NCBI GenBank assembly: GCA_010672825.2
Contig: JAAHFU020000007.1
Coordinates: 62,001-126,000 of the forward strand
Source: Leptolyngbya sp. SIO1E4
GTDB taxonomy: Bacteria; Cyanobacteriota; Cyanobacteriia; Phormidesmidales; Phormidesmidaceae
Length of the DNA: 64,000 nucleotides
Reading direction: 5' to 3'
A program made the position numbers and the translations under genes. Shown in pieces: positions 28,806 through 37,423 of the stretch. Numbering within the stretch: position 1 is the first letter of the stretch; every line of letters starts with the position of its first letter. Below the pieces are notes generated by a model. The model made no database searches. It was not told the DNA's origin and saw only the letters and a list, made by a program, of their open reading frames with translations.

Positions 28806-28909
28806 TTTTCAGGGGCTTTGCTCCATCGCGACAGTTTGGGAACTGTGCAGGAAATTCGCCACGGTGAAGTGAACTGGATGACGACAGGCAGGGGGATTGC
28901 TCACTAAAC

Positions 28910-29530
28910 CTACCAGCGGGCGATCGCAGCTTCAATCTCTGTCTGGGCTTGAGCAACGGCTTTTGCTTTTACGTCCTCTCCGCCCATCAGGTTTTCGATA
29001 TGAATGATCTCAATCTCGGTGATGCCTATAAAGCTGAAAATCAACCGCAGATAGGGTGCTTGCATGTCATAAGCCTCAAAGGCTGACCCCTGGGGATAGC
29101 TGCCTCCCCGAGCAGTGATAATGAGCATTTTCTTGCCGTGAACCAGACCTTTATACCCGTCAGCCTCGATGCTAAACGTCCGACCCACCCGCACAATTTG
29201 GTCAACATAGGCCTTGAAATTGGCCGGAATGCTGAAGTTGTACATCGGCACGCTAAAGACATAGCGATCGGCCGCCAAAAACTCATCCACCAGTTCGTTA
29301 GAAACACGAATGGCTTCAGCCTGTTCCGGTGTGTGCTGCTCAGGGGAAGAGTAAGCCGCTGCAATCCAGGATTCGGTCACAAAAGGAAGGGCTGTGTGTC
29401 CGATATCTCGATAAGCCACTGTGTCGCTGGGATGGGCAGTTTTCCAGCCGGTTATAAATTCTGTTGCCAGGGTGCGAGAAACTGAGCGATCGCCACGGGG
29501 GCTTGCATCGAGATGGAGAATATGTGCCAT
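28910..29530 (-). CDS. azoR: FMN-dependent NADH-azoreductase
   Basis: 206-residue flavodoxin-fold quinone/azo reductase. It opens HILHLDASPRGDRSVSR (phosphate loop), followed by FSVPMYNFSIP and ITARGGSYPQG, all close to AzoR. It uses NADH and FMN for two-electron reduction of quinones and azo compounds, limiting redox cycling. It is the first gene of the redox-stress region. The SD is weak. Confidence 0.88.
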   Translation of the reverse strand: MAHILHLDASPRGDRSVSRTLATEFITGWKTAHPSDTVAYRDIGHTALPFVTESWIAAAYSSPEQHTPEQAEAIRVSNELVDEFLAADRYVFSVPMYNFSIPANFKAYVDQIVRVGRTFSIEADGYKGLVHGKKMLIITARGGSYPQGSAFEAYDMQAPYLRLIFSFIGITEIEIIHIENLMGGEDVKAKAVAQAQTEIEAAIARW

Positions 29531-29723
29531 GGGTGGTTCTCAGCAATAAAGAGTGCGACGTTCACAGATACCTGGATGCCGATAAAAGGCCTTGAAGACG
29601 ACTAACTAGTGAGCTGCTTTGTCGCTTGGGCATGCTCGAGCGATCGTATCAGGCAGGGCTGAACCCCCTGACTTTTCGTCGAAAAATCGACGTTTACACC
29701 AACATCTAGCCGCTCCCGCCTCC

Positions 29724-29818
29724 TATAGCGGTTTGCATTCAGATGAAGCAGACCTAGCCCCCAACCCCATACCCTGTCTTGACCCAGATGGACTGGACTC
29801 AACTGGACAAGGCCATAG
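29724..29818 (-). repeat. MITE-like element, copy 4
   Basis: TATAGCGGTTTGCATTC through CTTGACCCAGATGGACTGG to AAGGCCATAG, inverted relative to copies 2, 3, 6 and 7. Confidence 0.8.
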
Positions 29819-29941
29819 CAGCATCCTGATATCGGTAAACAGCATACCGTTAATGGGTCTTCGCAACTGGGTTAGCGCGATACCCCGAGAAATGCCTTGA
29901 GGTGGGCGTACCCGGCTTAGCTTCTATGATTATTGCCAAAG

Positions 29942-29987
29942 CTAAGTAATTATCTCTATTGATTAATTCAAATCTCAGAATTATTCT
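29942..29987 (+). promoter_or_regulatory. Bipartite redox element, catalase copy (putative PerR box)
   Basis: CTAAGTAATTAT at 29942-29953 and AGAATTATTCT at 29977-29987, the latter inside the 15-bp palindrome TCAGAATTATTCTGA (29975-29989). The same two blocks with identical 35-bp register occur upstream of the peroxiredoxin gene (33961-34006); 36 of 46 positions match without a gap. AGAAT-N-ATTCT resembles Fur/PerR boxes. Binding is inferred. Confidence 0.7.
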
Positions 29988-30053
29988 GATTTAAATACAA
30001 GTCTGATCTAGTTATAGAGCCTACAGGCGAGACATCTTCTGGAAAGGAGCCGC

Positions 30054-30119
30054 ATGATGCTGTGCCGTGCCCCGCAGGAACGTTGTGAATCTATTCTGCG
30101 GGTGTTGCTGAATCGGTAG
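30054..30119 (+). CDS. Possible 21-residue leader peptide upstream of catalase
   Basis: ATGATG preceded by AAAGGAG at good spacing, encoding MMLCRAPQERCESILRVLLN plus Arg and TAG. It overlaps a 7-bp hairpin (CCCGCAG at 30070-30076 with CTGCGGG). It ends 138 bp before the catalase ATG. Two cysteines in so short a peptide are suggestive, but chance is a fair alternative. Confidence 0.3.
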   Translation: MMLCRAPQERCESILRVLLNR

Positions 30120-30257
30120 ATTACCTCACCCAAAGGCTACTGAGACAACGACGGCAACTTCTTCCGATATCCCTTTGGATGATTGATTGTCTTTTAAGGC
30201 CGTTGTAGACAGACCTCTTCTACTTAATTCAGGAAAGAAACCAAGGAAGTTATCACC

Positions 30258-31835
30258 ATGAGATTTCCACGATTCTCGGCTAGGTTCTTCAAGAAGTCTC
30301 GGCCAGTTTGGACATTCGTATTAGCCATTGCACTCATTGTTAGTTTTTCAACGCTGGCCGTTGCTGAAGTACCTCTGCAAACCCGAGATAATGGTGCACC
30401 CGTGGGAGACAACCAAAACTCCCAAACTGCGGGTGCTGGAGGGCCTGTCTTACTTCAAGATGTTCATCTCATTGAGAAACTAGCCCGCTTTGACCGTGAG
30501 CGCATCCCTGAGCGCGTGGTGCATGCTCGCGGAACCGGCATTCACGGAGAATTCGTCAGCAGCGCGGATCTCTCAGACATCACAATGGCTGCACCCTTCC
30601 AGGGTCGGGGCAAGAAAACGCCCGTATTTTTGCGGTTCTCTAGCGTTATCCACCCTAAAGGCTCACCAGAGACTCTGCGCGACCCGCGTGGATTTGCCGT
30701 TAAGTTCTATACCGATCAGGGCAACTGGGATCTCGTGGGTAACAACTTGCCGATCTTCTTTATCCGAGACTCCATCAAGTTCCCAGATATGGTGCATTCC
30801 CTCAAACCCTCACCCATCACCAATCGGCAAGATCCGAATCGCTTCTTTGACTTCTTCAGTCACATTCCAGAAAGCACCCACATGCTCACTCAGGTTTACT
30901 CTGATTTAGGCACCCCCAGAAGCTACCGAGAAATGGATGCGAATGGCGTTCATGCCTACAAGTTTGTTAACCGCAACGGTGACTTCCAGTACGTTAAGTT
31001 CCATTGGAAAAGCCTGCAAGGGGTGCACAATCTATCAGGGCCAGAGGCTAAGGCCATGCAGGCAGAAGATTTCAACCACTATACGGGTGACTTGTATAAC
31101 AACGTAGCCCAGGGCAAGTTTCCTAAGTGGGATCTCTACATTCAGACTATGAGTCCAGCGGACATCGATAATTTTGATTTCAATCCCCTGGATGCGACCA
31201 AGATTTGGCCCACAGAGTTAGTGCCTGAGCGTAAAGTCGGTACCCTTACGTTGAATCGAGTCCCGACTAACTTTTTCCAAGAGACAGAGCAGTCTGCCTT
31301 TGCCCCCAGTAATATTGTCCCCGGGATTGAACCGTCTGAAGATCGACTGTTGCAGGGACGTCTATTTTCCTATGCGGATACCCACCGCCATCGCTTAGGC
31401 GTTAACCACATGATGCTGCCCGTTAATCAACCCCAGGTAGAGGTTCATAACGGCAACCAAGATGGCTTCTCCAATGTTGCTCGCACCAACTCTAATATCA
31501 ACTTTGAGCCCAGCCGTCAGCAAACCTTTGAGGCTCGTGAGGAGTTTAATCCTTCCAACCTGCCGATCGCAGGTGTTACGCAGAATGTGCCGATTGAGAA
31601 AACGCTGAACTTCGCTCAGGCTGGTGACTTTTATCGAGCGTTAAATGCAACTGGAAAAGAGCATTTGATCTCTAACTTAGCTGGAGACTTGGGTCAGGTC
31701 AGAGATGCTGGCATCCGTACTGAAATGACGGCTTTCTTCTACAAAGCGGATGCTGATTACGGTACTCAGCTTGCCAGCGCGGTTGACGTTAACCTCAATG
31801 CGGTTAAGCAACGGGCAGAGCAGCTATCTGAGTAA
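30258..31835 (+). CDS. Exported monofunctional heme catalase
   Basis: Splits hydrogen peroxide to water and oxygen. The 525-residue protein has a cleavable-looking signal peptide (Lys/Arg start, then TFVLAIALIVSFSTLAVA), so it should act in the periplasm or lumen, unusual for catalase. The catalase core has distal His89 (RVVHARGTG), distal Asn near 163 (VGNNLPIFF) and the proximal heme ligand Tyr372 (GRLFSYADTHRHR). Its length fits small-subunit (clade 3-like) catalases. AAGGAAG precedes the ATG. The upstream element shared with the peroxiredoxin gene suggests peroxide control. Many cyanobacteria rely on catalase-peroxidase instead, so this may be an acquired gene. Confidence 0.9.
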   Translation: MRFPRFSARFFKKSRPVWTFVLAIALIVSFSTLAVAEVPLQTRDNGAPVGDNQNSQTAGAGGPVLLQDVHLIEKLARFDRERIPERVVHARGTGIHGEFVSSADLSDITMAAPFQGRGKKTPVFLRFSSVIHPKGSPETLRDPRGFAVKFYTDQGNWDLVGNNLPIFFIRDSIKFPDMVHSLKPSPITNRQDPNRFFDFFSHIPESTHMLTQVYSDLGTPRSYREMDANGVHAYKFVNRNGDFQYVKFHWKSLQGVHNLSGPEAKAMQAEDFNHYTGDLYNNVAQGKFPKWDLYIQTMSPADIDNFDFNPLDATKIWPTELVPERKVGTLTLNRVPTNFFQETEQSAFAPSNIVPGIEPSEDRLLQGRLFSYADTHRHRLGVNHMMLPVNQPQVEVHNGNQDGFSNVARTNSNINFEPSRQQTFEAREEFNPSNLPIAGVTQNVPIEKTLNFAQAGDFYRALNATGKEHLISNLAGDLGQVRDAGIRTEMTAFFYKADADYGTQLASAVDVNLNAVKQRAEQLSE

Positions 31836-32496
31836 CCTTCTCGCCTGCCACCTCTGACCTTTTCATAAAACGTTAGCGGTCAGTTTAACTCGCATTATTG
31901 CCATGATTTTCACCGGCGCTACCTGGAATGAAATTGCACTACTGCATTTCCTTATCTAGGTGAGGTACAGCTTATTTCCTGAGATCAAGGGTTCTAGGTA
32001 GAGCTGTATACCCCACTGGATTCAGAAACGCTGTATGCAGGTTTCAACATTACTCGTAGCGCCTTTTTCATTTCTTGAAACACTTTGTTGGACTGTGATC
32101 ACCACCTTGGAGGAACTATGGGTCTGGTCGACGAAAAAGTTGAAAACCGACAGCAAATAAAGTCAATTTCATCTGTGGCAGCAGGCAGGCAATATCAAAT
32201 TCCGATCGCGCTGCTGGACGAAACTATCTGTGCTATGACCCATCATTACCCTTGCTTCGAAATCAGAAGTCAGAATTTATCCAGGATATTGTGTAAGTAG
32301 AGATAGTCATGAATACAGATTTGATTTGAACGCTATCTCAATGGATTTAAAGTGCACATTTATTTGCTCCCCAGCTTTGCCTTTCTGCTTGTCAAAATGG
32401 GCGACAGGGGGGGCAATATCTGTTCTATAGCTGGAATGGGGATAAGTGCTTGAGCGGAGTAACAATTGCTCAAGTAATTTATGACCCTTTTGGAGA
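31836..32496. other. Intergenic region after catalase
   Basis: 661 bp between catalase and the response regulator. An open frame of 71 codons (32085-32300) has no recognisable feature. Nothing else is seen. Confidence 0.4.
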
Positions 32497-33201
32497 ATGA
32501 ACGTCGAAATCATGCAAGCTCATATCCTCTTGATTGGAATACAGCCTAATTTAGTAACTTGCCTCACAACCCAATTGTGTCAGCAAGGGTACCGTGTGAG
32601 CTTTTTATCTCCCACAGTACCCTTGCTGAAAATACAACAGCTGAGGCCAGACTTACTGATCATGAGTCTACAGACTGCAGGCAACCTGGATTTAGAGTCC
32701 TGCCGTTGCCTATCGTCAGCAATGAAAAAGACTCCCATCATGCTGCTAGGAAATGCCAGTAGTCAGGAGCAAATAGAGAGCTTAAATATTTGTGCTAATG
32801 ACTATTTATCTGTGCCTTTTGCGATTGAAGAATTTCTGGCCCGAGTCCGGGCTAAGGTGCGGCGTGTCGGTTGGGAAAAGGCAGATGAAGTCTTTACCTT
32901 TGAAGATTTATGGCTGAATGTCCAGACCCATGAAGTGTTCTGCAATAGCCAAAAAGTTGAGCTGACGGCCAAAGAGTTTGACCTGCTGAAGTACTTCATG
33001 ATGCATCCTCAGCAGGTATTAACTCACCAACAAATTCTAGACACTGTTTGGCCTGACACCTTTTTAACCAACAATACCAATATCCTGCATGTCTATATTC
33101 GATATCTGCGTCGGAAATTAGAGGCGGCTGGACATCTGATTCAGACGGTGCGCGGGGTTGGGTACATCCTGAAAGGAGAGCATGGGGTTACTTCAAGCTG
33201 A
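32497..33201 (+). CDS. OmpR/PhoB-type response regulator with degenerate receiver
   Basis: 234 residues. The C-terminal winged helix is normal (VELTAKEFDLLKYFMMHPQQ, then HVYIRYLRRKLE and IQTVRGVGYIL). The receiver lacks phosphorylation residues: the usual DD pair is GI (LLIGIQP, residues 14-15), the phosphoacceptor Asp is Ser57 (PDLLIMSLQ), and the switch Lys in KPF is Val (LSVPF). It should bind DNA without phosphorylation or respond to another input. No histidine kinase is adjacent. It lies between catalase and perR, so a redox-linked role is reasonable inference. The start is uncertain: GGAG is very close to ATG 32497, and ATG 32512 is the alternative. Confidence 0.85.
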   Translation: MNVEIMQAHILLIGIQPNLVTCLTTQLCQQGYRVSFLSPTVPLLKIQQLRPDLLIMSLQTAGNLDLESCRCLSSAMKKTPIMLLGNASSQEQIESLNICANDYLSVPFAIEEFLARVRAKVRRVGWEKADEVFTFEDLWLNVQTHEVFCNSQKVELTAKEFDLLKYFMMHPQQVLTHQQILDTVWPDTFLTNNTNILHVYIRYLRRKLEAAGHLIQTVRGVGYILKGEHGVTSS

Positions 33202-33400
33202 ATCGGATGATGTCAAGAATGTGGGTGAGCCCTTGCCCTTGGGCAAGGCTCTCTGCCAGCCGTAGCGGCATGCAGCTAAATCGAGGACACCCCGTTCTCT
33301 ATTTCCCTCAAGCAAACGGGATGTCCTTGACCAAAATACATAGGGCTATCGGTGAATACCCCTTTGCATCCACCCTGCAACCTTGATCAGGTTAGTGCAC

Positions 33401-33817
33401 TTACTGGCAGCGATCGCACGTTCCGTGAACCGTCACTTCGTAACTATCGACTTGAAGCCCGGGTCGCAGTTGGCCGAGATCAATTTGCGCAAACCTTTCC
33501 CAAGGGATATCTTCGATGGCCCCACAGGCCTTGCAACGAAAGTGGTGGTGCAATTCCACATTGGCATCGTAGCGGCACACCCCCTCATCCAGCAGAACCT
33601 CGCGTATCAGGCCCACATCGCGCAGGGCTTGAAGTGAACTGTAGATAGTTGCCTGTGAAGATGTCGGGGCATCCTTATTAAGATCGTGCAAGATCTGATC
33701 TGCCGTGGGGTGATCTGCACGGGCAAGAAGGTTGGCATAGACAGCGAAACGCTGGGGAGTTACCCGCAGATGCTTCGACTTAAGAGTTTGTACAATTTCC
33801 TCTGTCCACTGAGACAT
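33401..33817 (-). CDS. perR: Fur-family peroxide regulator
   Basis: 138 residues. The winged helix (LRVTPQRFAVYANLL and SQATIYSSLQALRDVGLI) is followed by the metal-site region RYDANVELHHHFRCKACGAIED, with Asp and three His as in PerR-type proteins, and two CxxC motifs (CKAC, CDRC) for structural zinc. PerR senses peroxide by metal-catalysed His oxidation and represses peroxide-defence genes. It is divergent from the type II peroxiredoxin, the same arrangement as perR (slr1738) and sll1621 in Synechocystis. ATG at 33817 has GGAAG upstream; the longer frame from 33859 adds 14 residues not typical of the family. Confidence 0.88.
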   Translation of the reverse strand: MSQWTEEIVQTLKSKHLRVTPQRFAVYANLLARADHPTADQILHDLNKDAPTSSQATIYSSLQALRDVGLIREVLLDEGVCRYDANVELHHHFRCKACGAIEDIPWERFAQIDLGQLRPGLQVDSYEVTVHGTCDRCQ

Positions 33818-33944
33818 CGCTAATCTTCCAACGCAACTATCTGCCAACGCAATTTGCAATAAGCATCCAGCAATACATAAGTAGTTTGCTGTTTTAACTT
33901 ATATTACAAGCATAGCATTGGCTCATAAGGATCATAATCGCATA

Positions 33945-33955
33945 AGAATTATTTT
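33945..33955. promoter_or_regulatory. Secondary PerR-box-like site
   Basis: AGAATTATTTT differs by one base from the AGAATTATTCT core, 51 bp upstream of the perfect site. It lies on the perR side, so it could serve autoregulation. Confidence 0.5.
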
Positions 33956-33960
33956 ATTTT

Positions 33961-34006
33961 CTAAGTAATTATATGGATTGAAAAATTCTCAATTAAGAAT
34001 TATTCT
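33961..34006 (+). promoter_or_regulatory. Bipartite redox element, perR-prx copy (putative PerR box)
   Basis: CTAAGTAATTAT at 33961-33972 and AGAATTATTCT at 33996-34006, in the same register as the catalase copy. It stands between perR (minus) and the peroxiredoxin gene (plus). Confidence 0.72.
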
Positions 34007-34232
34007 AGATTAGGCAGAGGTAATTCGGTAGCTGCAAGACTGTGGATTAGCCGCACCTATGCCACACTCAAGGACTGAACCAGCAATGCAGGGCAAGTGG
34101 CAGGCTCTTAATATACTGCTAAGCCCATGTCGCTGGGGATGTGTGTGTTTGGACTCTGGTCTCGCTTAGCATTTACTGCTATCGAACTGTTTGGTTTTCC
34201 AATTCGCTTAGACCATGTATTAGGAGGTTATT

Positions 34233-34805
34233 ATGGCCGCTATTGAAAAGGTGCCTCACGTCGTTTTCAAGACTCGTGTCCGTGATGAGTCTGTTGAAGG
34301 CCCTAACCCTTATCGCTGGCAAGATACAACCACCGAAGACATCTTTGCTGGCAAGAAGGTTGTTGTATTTTCTCTCCCAGGGGCATTCACACCTACTTGC
34401 TCTTCTAACCACCTGCCTCGTTATGAAGAGCTTTTCGATGAGTTCAAGGCCCTGGGTGTTGATGAGATCTACTGCGTCTCGGTCAACGATGCCTTCGTGA
34501 TGTTCCAGTGGGGCAAGCAACAGGGTGCAACCAAGGTTAAGTTGTTGCCCGATGGCAATGGCGAATTCACCCGCAAGATGGGGATGCTGGTTGACAAAGC
34601 TAACCTGGGCTTCGGTATGCGTTCCTGGCGCTATTCCATGCTGGTGAACGACCTCACCATTGAGAAAATGTTCATTGAGCCTGATTTTGCTGACAACTGT
34701 CCGACTGACCCCTTTGAGGTCTCTGACGCTGACACGATGTTGGCTTACGTGAAGGGCCAAGATGCCCCCGGAGTCTCTGAGCCTCGCATGGCTTTCGTTG
34801 GCTAA
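34233..34805 (+). CDS. Type II (Prx5-like) peroxiredoxin
   Basis: 190-residue thiol peroxidase that reduces peroxides with electrons from thioredoxin or glutaredoxin. The peroxidatic site is [14 protein letters not shown] with Cys56; further Cys residues (near 80 and 156) could act in resolution. It matches Synechocystis Sll1621 in sequence style and in its position next to perR. AGGAGGTTATT precedes the ATG. A terminator follows at 34881, then a disulfide-reductase-like flavoprotein that may recycle it or its thioredoxin. Confidence 0.93.
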   Translation: MAAIEKVPHVVFKTRVRDESVEGPNPYRWQDTTTEDIFAGKKVVVFSLPGAFTPTCSSNHLPRYEELFDEFKALGVDEIYCVSVNDAFVMFQWGKQQGATKVKLLPDGNGEFTRKMGMLVDKANLGFGMRSWRYSMLVNDLTIEKMFIEPDFADNCPTDPFEVSDADTMLAYVKGQDAPGVSEPRMAFVG

Positions 34806-34880
34806 TTGCCGAACTGCTCAGTCACGTTCGTAGGTTAAGGCCGATTGTCTAAATCAGGTCATCGGTCTTAACAGCGCCGA

Positions 34881-34922
34881 GGCAAAGAAGACGGCCCCTG
34901 TTGTCTCTTCTTTGCCTTTTTT
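34881..34922 (+). terminator. Rho-independent terminator after peroxiredoxin
   Basis: GGCAAAGAAG (34881-34890) pairs with CTTCTTTGCC (34907-34916), followed by TTTTTT. It lies 47 bp before the next start codon, so it may also act as an attenuator for the flavoprotein. Confidence 0.8.
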
Positions 34923-34968
34923 CGTTGCTTTTTTTGCCGCTATTGTATTCGAGTGCCGTAGGAAAACC

Positions 34969-35976
34969 ATGAAACTTTCTAGCAGTAATATCGAAAATCA
35001 CCTAGACACTATCTACGATGCCGTAGTGGTGGGCGGGGGCATGGGGGGGCTTTCTGCTGCGATTTATTTAGCTCGGTACGGGCTTAAATGTTTAGTGATT
35101 GAAAAAGGTAGAGGGCGATCTTTATGGATGCAGGAGACGCGAAATTATCTGGGCTTAGATCCCAGTACGCCCGGTCGGGATATTTTGACCCAAGGGACTA
35201 AACAAGCACTGGAGTGGGGCGCTGATCACTTACGAGCCTTTGTTGAAACGGTGACTGATGAGGGTGACGCGCTGGCCATCAAGGTCAAAGTGGGCAAGAA
35301 AAACAGCAAGTTTTACACGCTGCGGAGCAAATATTTGATCGCCGCTTCTGGCGTCATCGATTTATTGCCTGAGCTAGACGATATGCAAAATGTTTATGAC
35401 TATGCTGGGTATACGCTGCACGTGTGTATGATCTGCGATGGCTTTGATATGTGGGATCAAAAAGCCGTTCTGATTGTTCAGCGTGAAGCTCAGATTAATG
35501 CAGCCTTTGTGCTGAATTGGTTTACTCCCTACATTTCGGTTTTAACCAATGGCCAATGCCTTGTCAGTGATGCGATGAAACAACAGCTGGCCGACCATGG
35601 TTACCCCTTGTATGAAGCCCCCATCGCTCGCTTCCTGGGGGAGAATCACAAAATGAGTGGGGTTGAGCTGACTGATGGCACCCTGATTGAGGCCACGACA
35701 GGTTTGATCAACATGGGGTCGATTTACCATAACCAATACCTAAAGGGGATTGAAGGTCTTACCTGGGATGGGGAAAACCTGGTGACCAACTCGATGGCTC
35801 AGACAACTCACGATCGCATCTTTGCCATTGGCGATTTAAAGCAAGGTCTGAACCAGGTCTCTGTGGCGGTTGCCGATGGCACCCTGGCGGCAACTCAGAT
35901 TTGGCGCAACATTCGGCGGGCGGGCGAACCTCGTAAGTGGGAAGAGAATCTGGCAAAAGCAACGACTGCGGTCTAG
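34969..35976 (+). CDS. Thioredoxin-reductase-like flavoprotein lacking the NADPH motif (DDOR/FFTR type)
   Basis: 335 residues. The FAD-binding motif is VVGGGMGGLSAAIYLA (GGGMGG at 22-27); the redox-active pair is CMIC (Cys153, Cys156), in the place of CATC in thioredoxin reductase; the C-terminal FAD site is IFAIGDLKQG. In the second nucleotide domain, where NADPH enzymes have GGGDSA-like sequence, this protein has VQREAQINAA, so normal NADPH binding is unlikely. Such proteins include ferredoxin-dependent flavin thioredoxin reductases and the diflavin-linked disulfide oxidoreductases of cyanobacteria; I cannot decide between them. ATG at 34969 with AGGAAA upstream is chosen; codons upstream belong to the terminator. 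Confidence 0.82.
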   Translation: MKLSSSNIENHLDTIYDAVVVGGGMGGLSAAIYLARYGLKCLVIEKGRGRSLWMQETRNYLGLDPSTPGRDILTQGTKQALEWGADHLRAFVETVTDEGDALAIKVKVGKKNSKFYTLRSKYLIAASGVIDLLPELDDMQNVYDYAGYTLHVCMICDGFDMWDQKAVLIVQREAQINAAFVLNWFTPYISVLTNGQCLVSDAMKQQLADHGYPLYEAPIARFLGENHKMSGVELTDGTLIEATTGLINMGSIYHNQYLKGIEGLTWDGENLVTNSMAQTTHDRIFAIGDLKQGLNQVSVAVADGTLAATQIWRNIRRAGEPRKWEENLAKATTAV

Positions 35977-36074
35977 CGTACAGCCATCCACTGGCTGAAA
36001 TGGGTGTTAAGGGGTGTTGACTATTTTCGACATCTTAAAATAGAGCCATTTCACGTTCAGGGGAAGCTCGACCT

Positions 36075-37172
36075 ATGCAGGATTTAATTGCCGCCGCATT
36101 GGCCCAAAAAGACTTCCGGACGGCGGCAGCGCTGCTGAAACAGTGGAAGCAAAAGGATCCTAAAGATCCTCGATTGTTGCTCATGATTGGGCAATACCAG
36201 GAAGCAACCGAACGCTGGGAATTAGCTGAAAAAACCTATCTCAAGCTTTTGCGCCAGGCGGCCAGCCAAAAATTAATGGGGCAGGCACGACAGGGCATTC
36301 AGCGGGTGCAGTCTCAAATTGCGGAAGCTCGGGAAGATGCTCTGGAAACTGCACGAGCGCAGCCAGAAAGTCAAGAGCCTGGGCTCCTCTGCCTAGAACC
36401 GGTGCAACGGGATCATCGCAAAGCGGCTGCCCAGGGGTTAGCTAAAATCATGCAAATTGATCCTTACACGGCGGGGTTGCAGCTTCCTAGCAAAGGGTGG
36501 CGGCTATATCGAGTCGGCCCGATTGGTGAGATGCAGTACTACGGTCAGGCATTGGTTGCCGCTCAAACACCTGCGTTTTGGGTGAAGCAGGCAGATGTAA
36601 ACGCGCTTCAGGTATTTCGTCTGCAGTACTTTCGGCGGGTGCAGGCCCAGGCAGAGGTTGTTTGTCAAAATGTAAACGGGCAATCGGGGGCGATCGCATT
36701 TAATTGGGCAGAAGTCACTCAAGTGGTGAGTGGTCAGCTGCCGCTGTTTGAGTCTGTGGTAGATACCAATGCCTGGGGAAAGCTGCAGCGCAAAGAAAAA
36801 ACCCAGGACTATGCTGAGATAATTGACCTCCATCTGCATGAGCGTAAATGCATTCTGAGAGTGTGCGATCGCACCTACGATTTTCGTCAGGGCAACCCTT
36901 TACCGAATGCCGATACGATTCCAGATCAAACCCTGTCTACTCGCCCCCATTGGAACGCCCTTACCGCTTACATTCGTGAGCAGGTACAGGCACCGATGCA
37001 CAGCGGGTTTGCCCAGTTTGGGGAAGGTGCCTTGGAATATTTAGACCTTTTGCCTACGCTAAAACACCACATTTCACTGCCCAGAAGCGGCCCCACGAAC
37101 TGGGATCCTGCCTTTCACCTTTACAGTGGCCTTCACTTTCTCCGGCCTTCTGGGGCATCTTTGCCGGTATAA
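36075..37172 (+). CDS. Cyanobacterial TPR-containing protein, function unknown
   Basis: 365 residues. The N-terminus has two TPR-like helical pairs (LAQKDFRTAAALLKQWKQKD and EATERWELAEKTYLKLL). A longer domain follows (from GLLCLEPVQRDHRKAAAQGL, through MQIDPYTAGLQLPSKGWRLY) that I recall only from cyanobacteria and cannot name. No signal peptide or membrane helix. Just upstream, 36021-36043 is an inverted repeat CTATTTT/AAAATAG next to a TTGACT box. Confidence 0.75.
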   Translation: MQDLIAAALAQKDFRTAAALLKQWKQKDPKDPRLLLMIGQYQEATERWELAEKTYLKLLRQAASQKLMGQARQGIQRVQSQIAEAREDALETARAQPESQEPGLLCLEPVQRDHRKAAAQGLAKIMQIDPYTAGLQLPSKGWRLYRVGPIGEMQYYGQALVAAQTPAFWVKQADVNALQVFRLQYFRRVQAQAEVVCQNVNGQSGAIAFNWAEVTQVVSGQLPLFESVVDTNAWGKLQRKEKTQDYAEIIDLHLHERKCILRVCDRTYDFRQGNPLPNADTIPDQTLSTRPHWNALTAYIREQVQAPMHSGFAQFGEGALEYLDLLPTLKHHISLPRSGPTNWDPAFHLYSGLHFLRPSGASLPV

Positions 37173-37423
37173 GGCTGGAGACCCCTGGCAACGGCGACTC
37201 AAAGTTTAGTAACAAAACAGCTTGGGAGCTTGGTGAATAGTACAATTGAACCAAATAATATTTGTTTAGGCTGATTATTAAACTAGTAGGGCAATAGCGA
37301 GTTTAGGTAGTGAGCGTGTGTATCTTGCTCACAACCTTTAAAGAGAGGTCGCCAGCCTCCCAGCTCACGCGACGGTTGAACAAACGGTTGAGTCTAAATC
37401 TGTCTTCCTACGAGGTTGATAAC

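Larger units (their letters stand above)
28436..28909. other. Intergenic region with two MITE-like copies
   Basis: 474 bp between convergent genes, mostly occupied by two repeat copies (28445-28547, 28710-28805). No gene is visible. Confidence 0.6.
29531..30257. promoter_or_regulatory. Catalase upstream region
   Basis: 727 bp between divergent azoR and the catalase gene. It contains MITE copy 4 (29724-29818), the bipartite element 29942-29987 and a possible leader ORF with hairpin (30054-30119). Confidence 0.6.
33818..34232. promoter_or_regulatory. perR-prx divergent promoter region
   Basis: 415 bp, strongly AT-rich at 33890-34010, with two PerR-box-like sites (33945-33955, 33996-34006) near its centre. 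No gene is visible. Confidence 0.65.

Noticed and set aside
32085-32300. 71-codon ORF between catalase and the response regulator
   Set aside because: No ribosome site of note, no recognisable motif.
33226-33250. Hairpin CCTTGCCC/GGGCAAGG after the response regulator as a terminator
   Set aside because: Almost no loop and no T-run on either strand; left unannotated.
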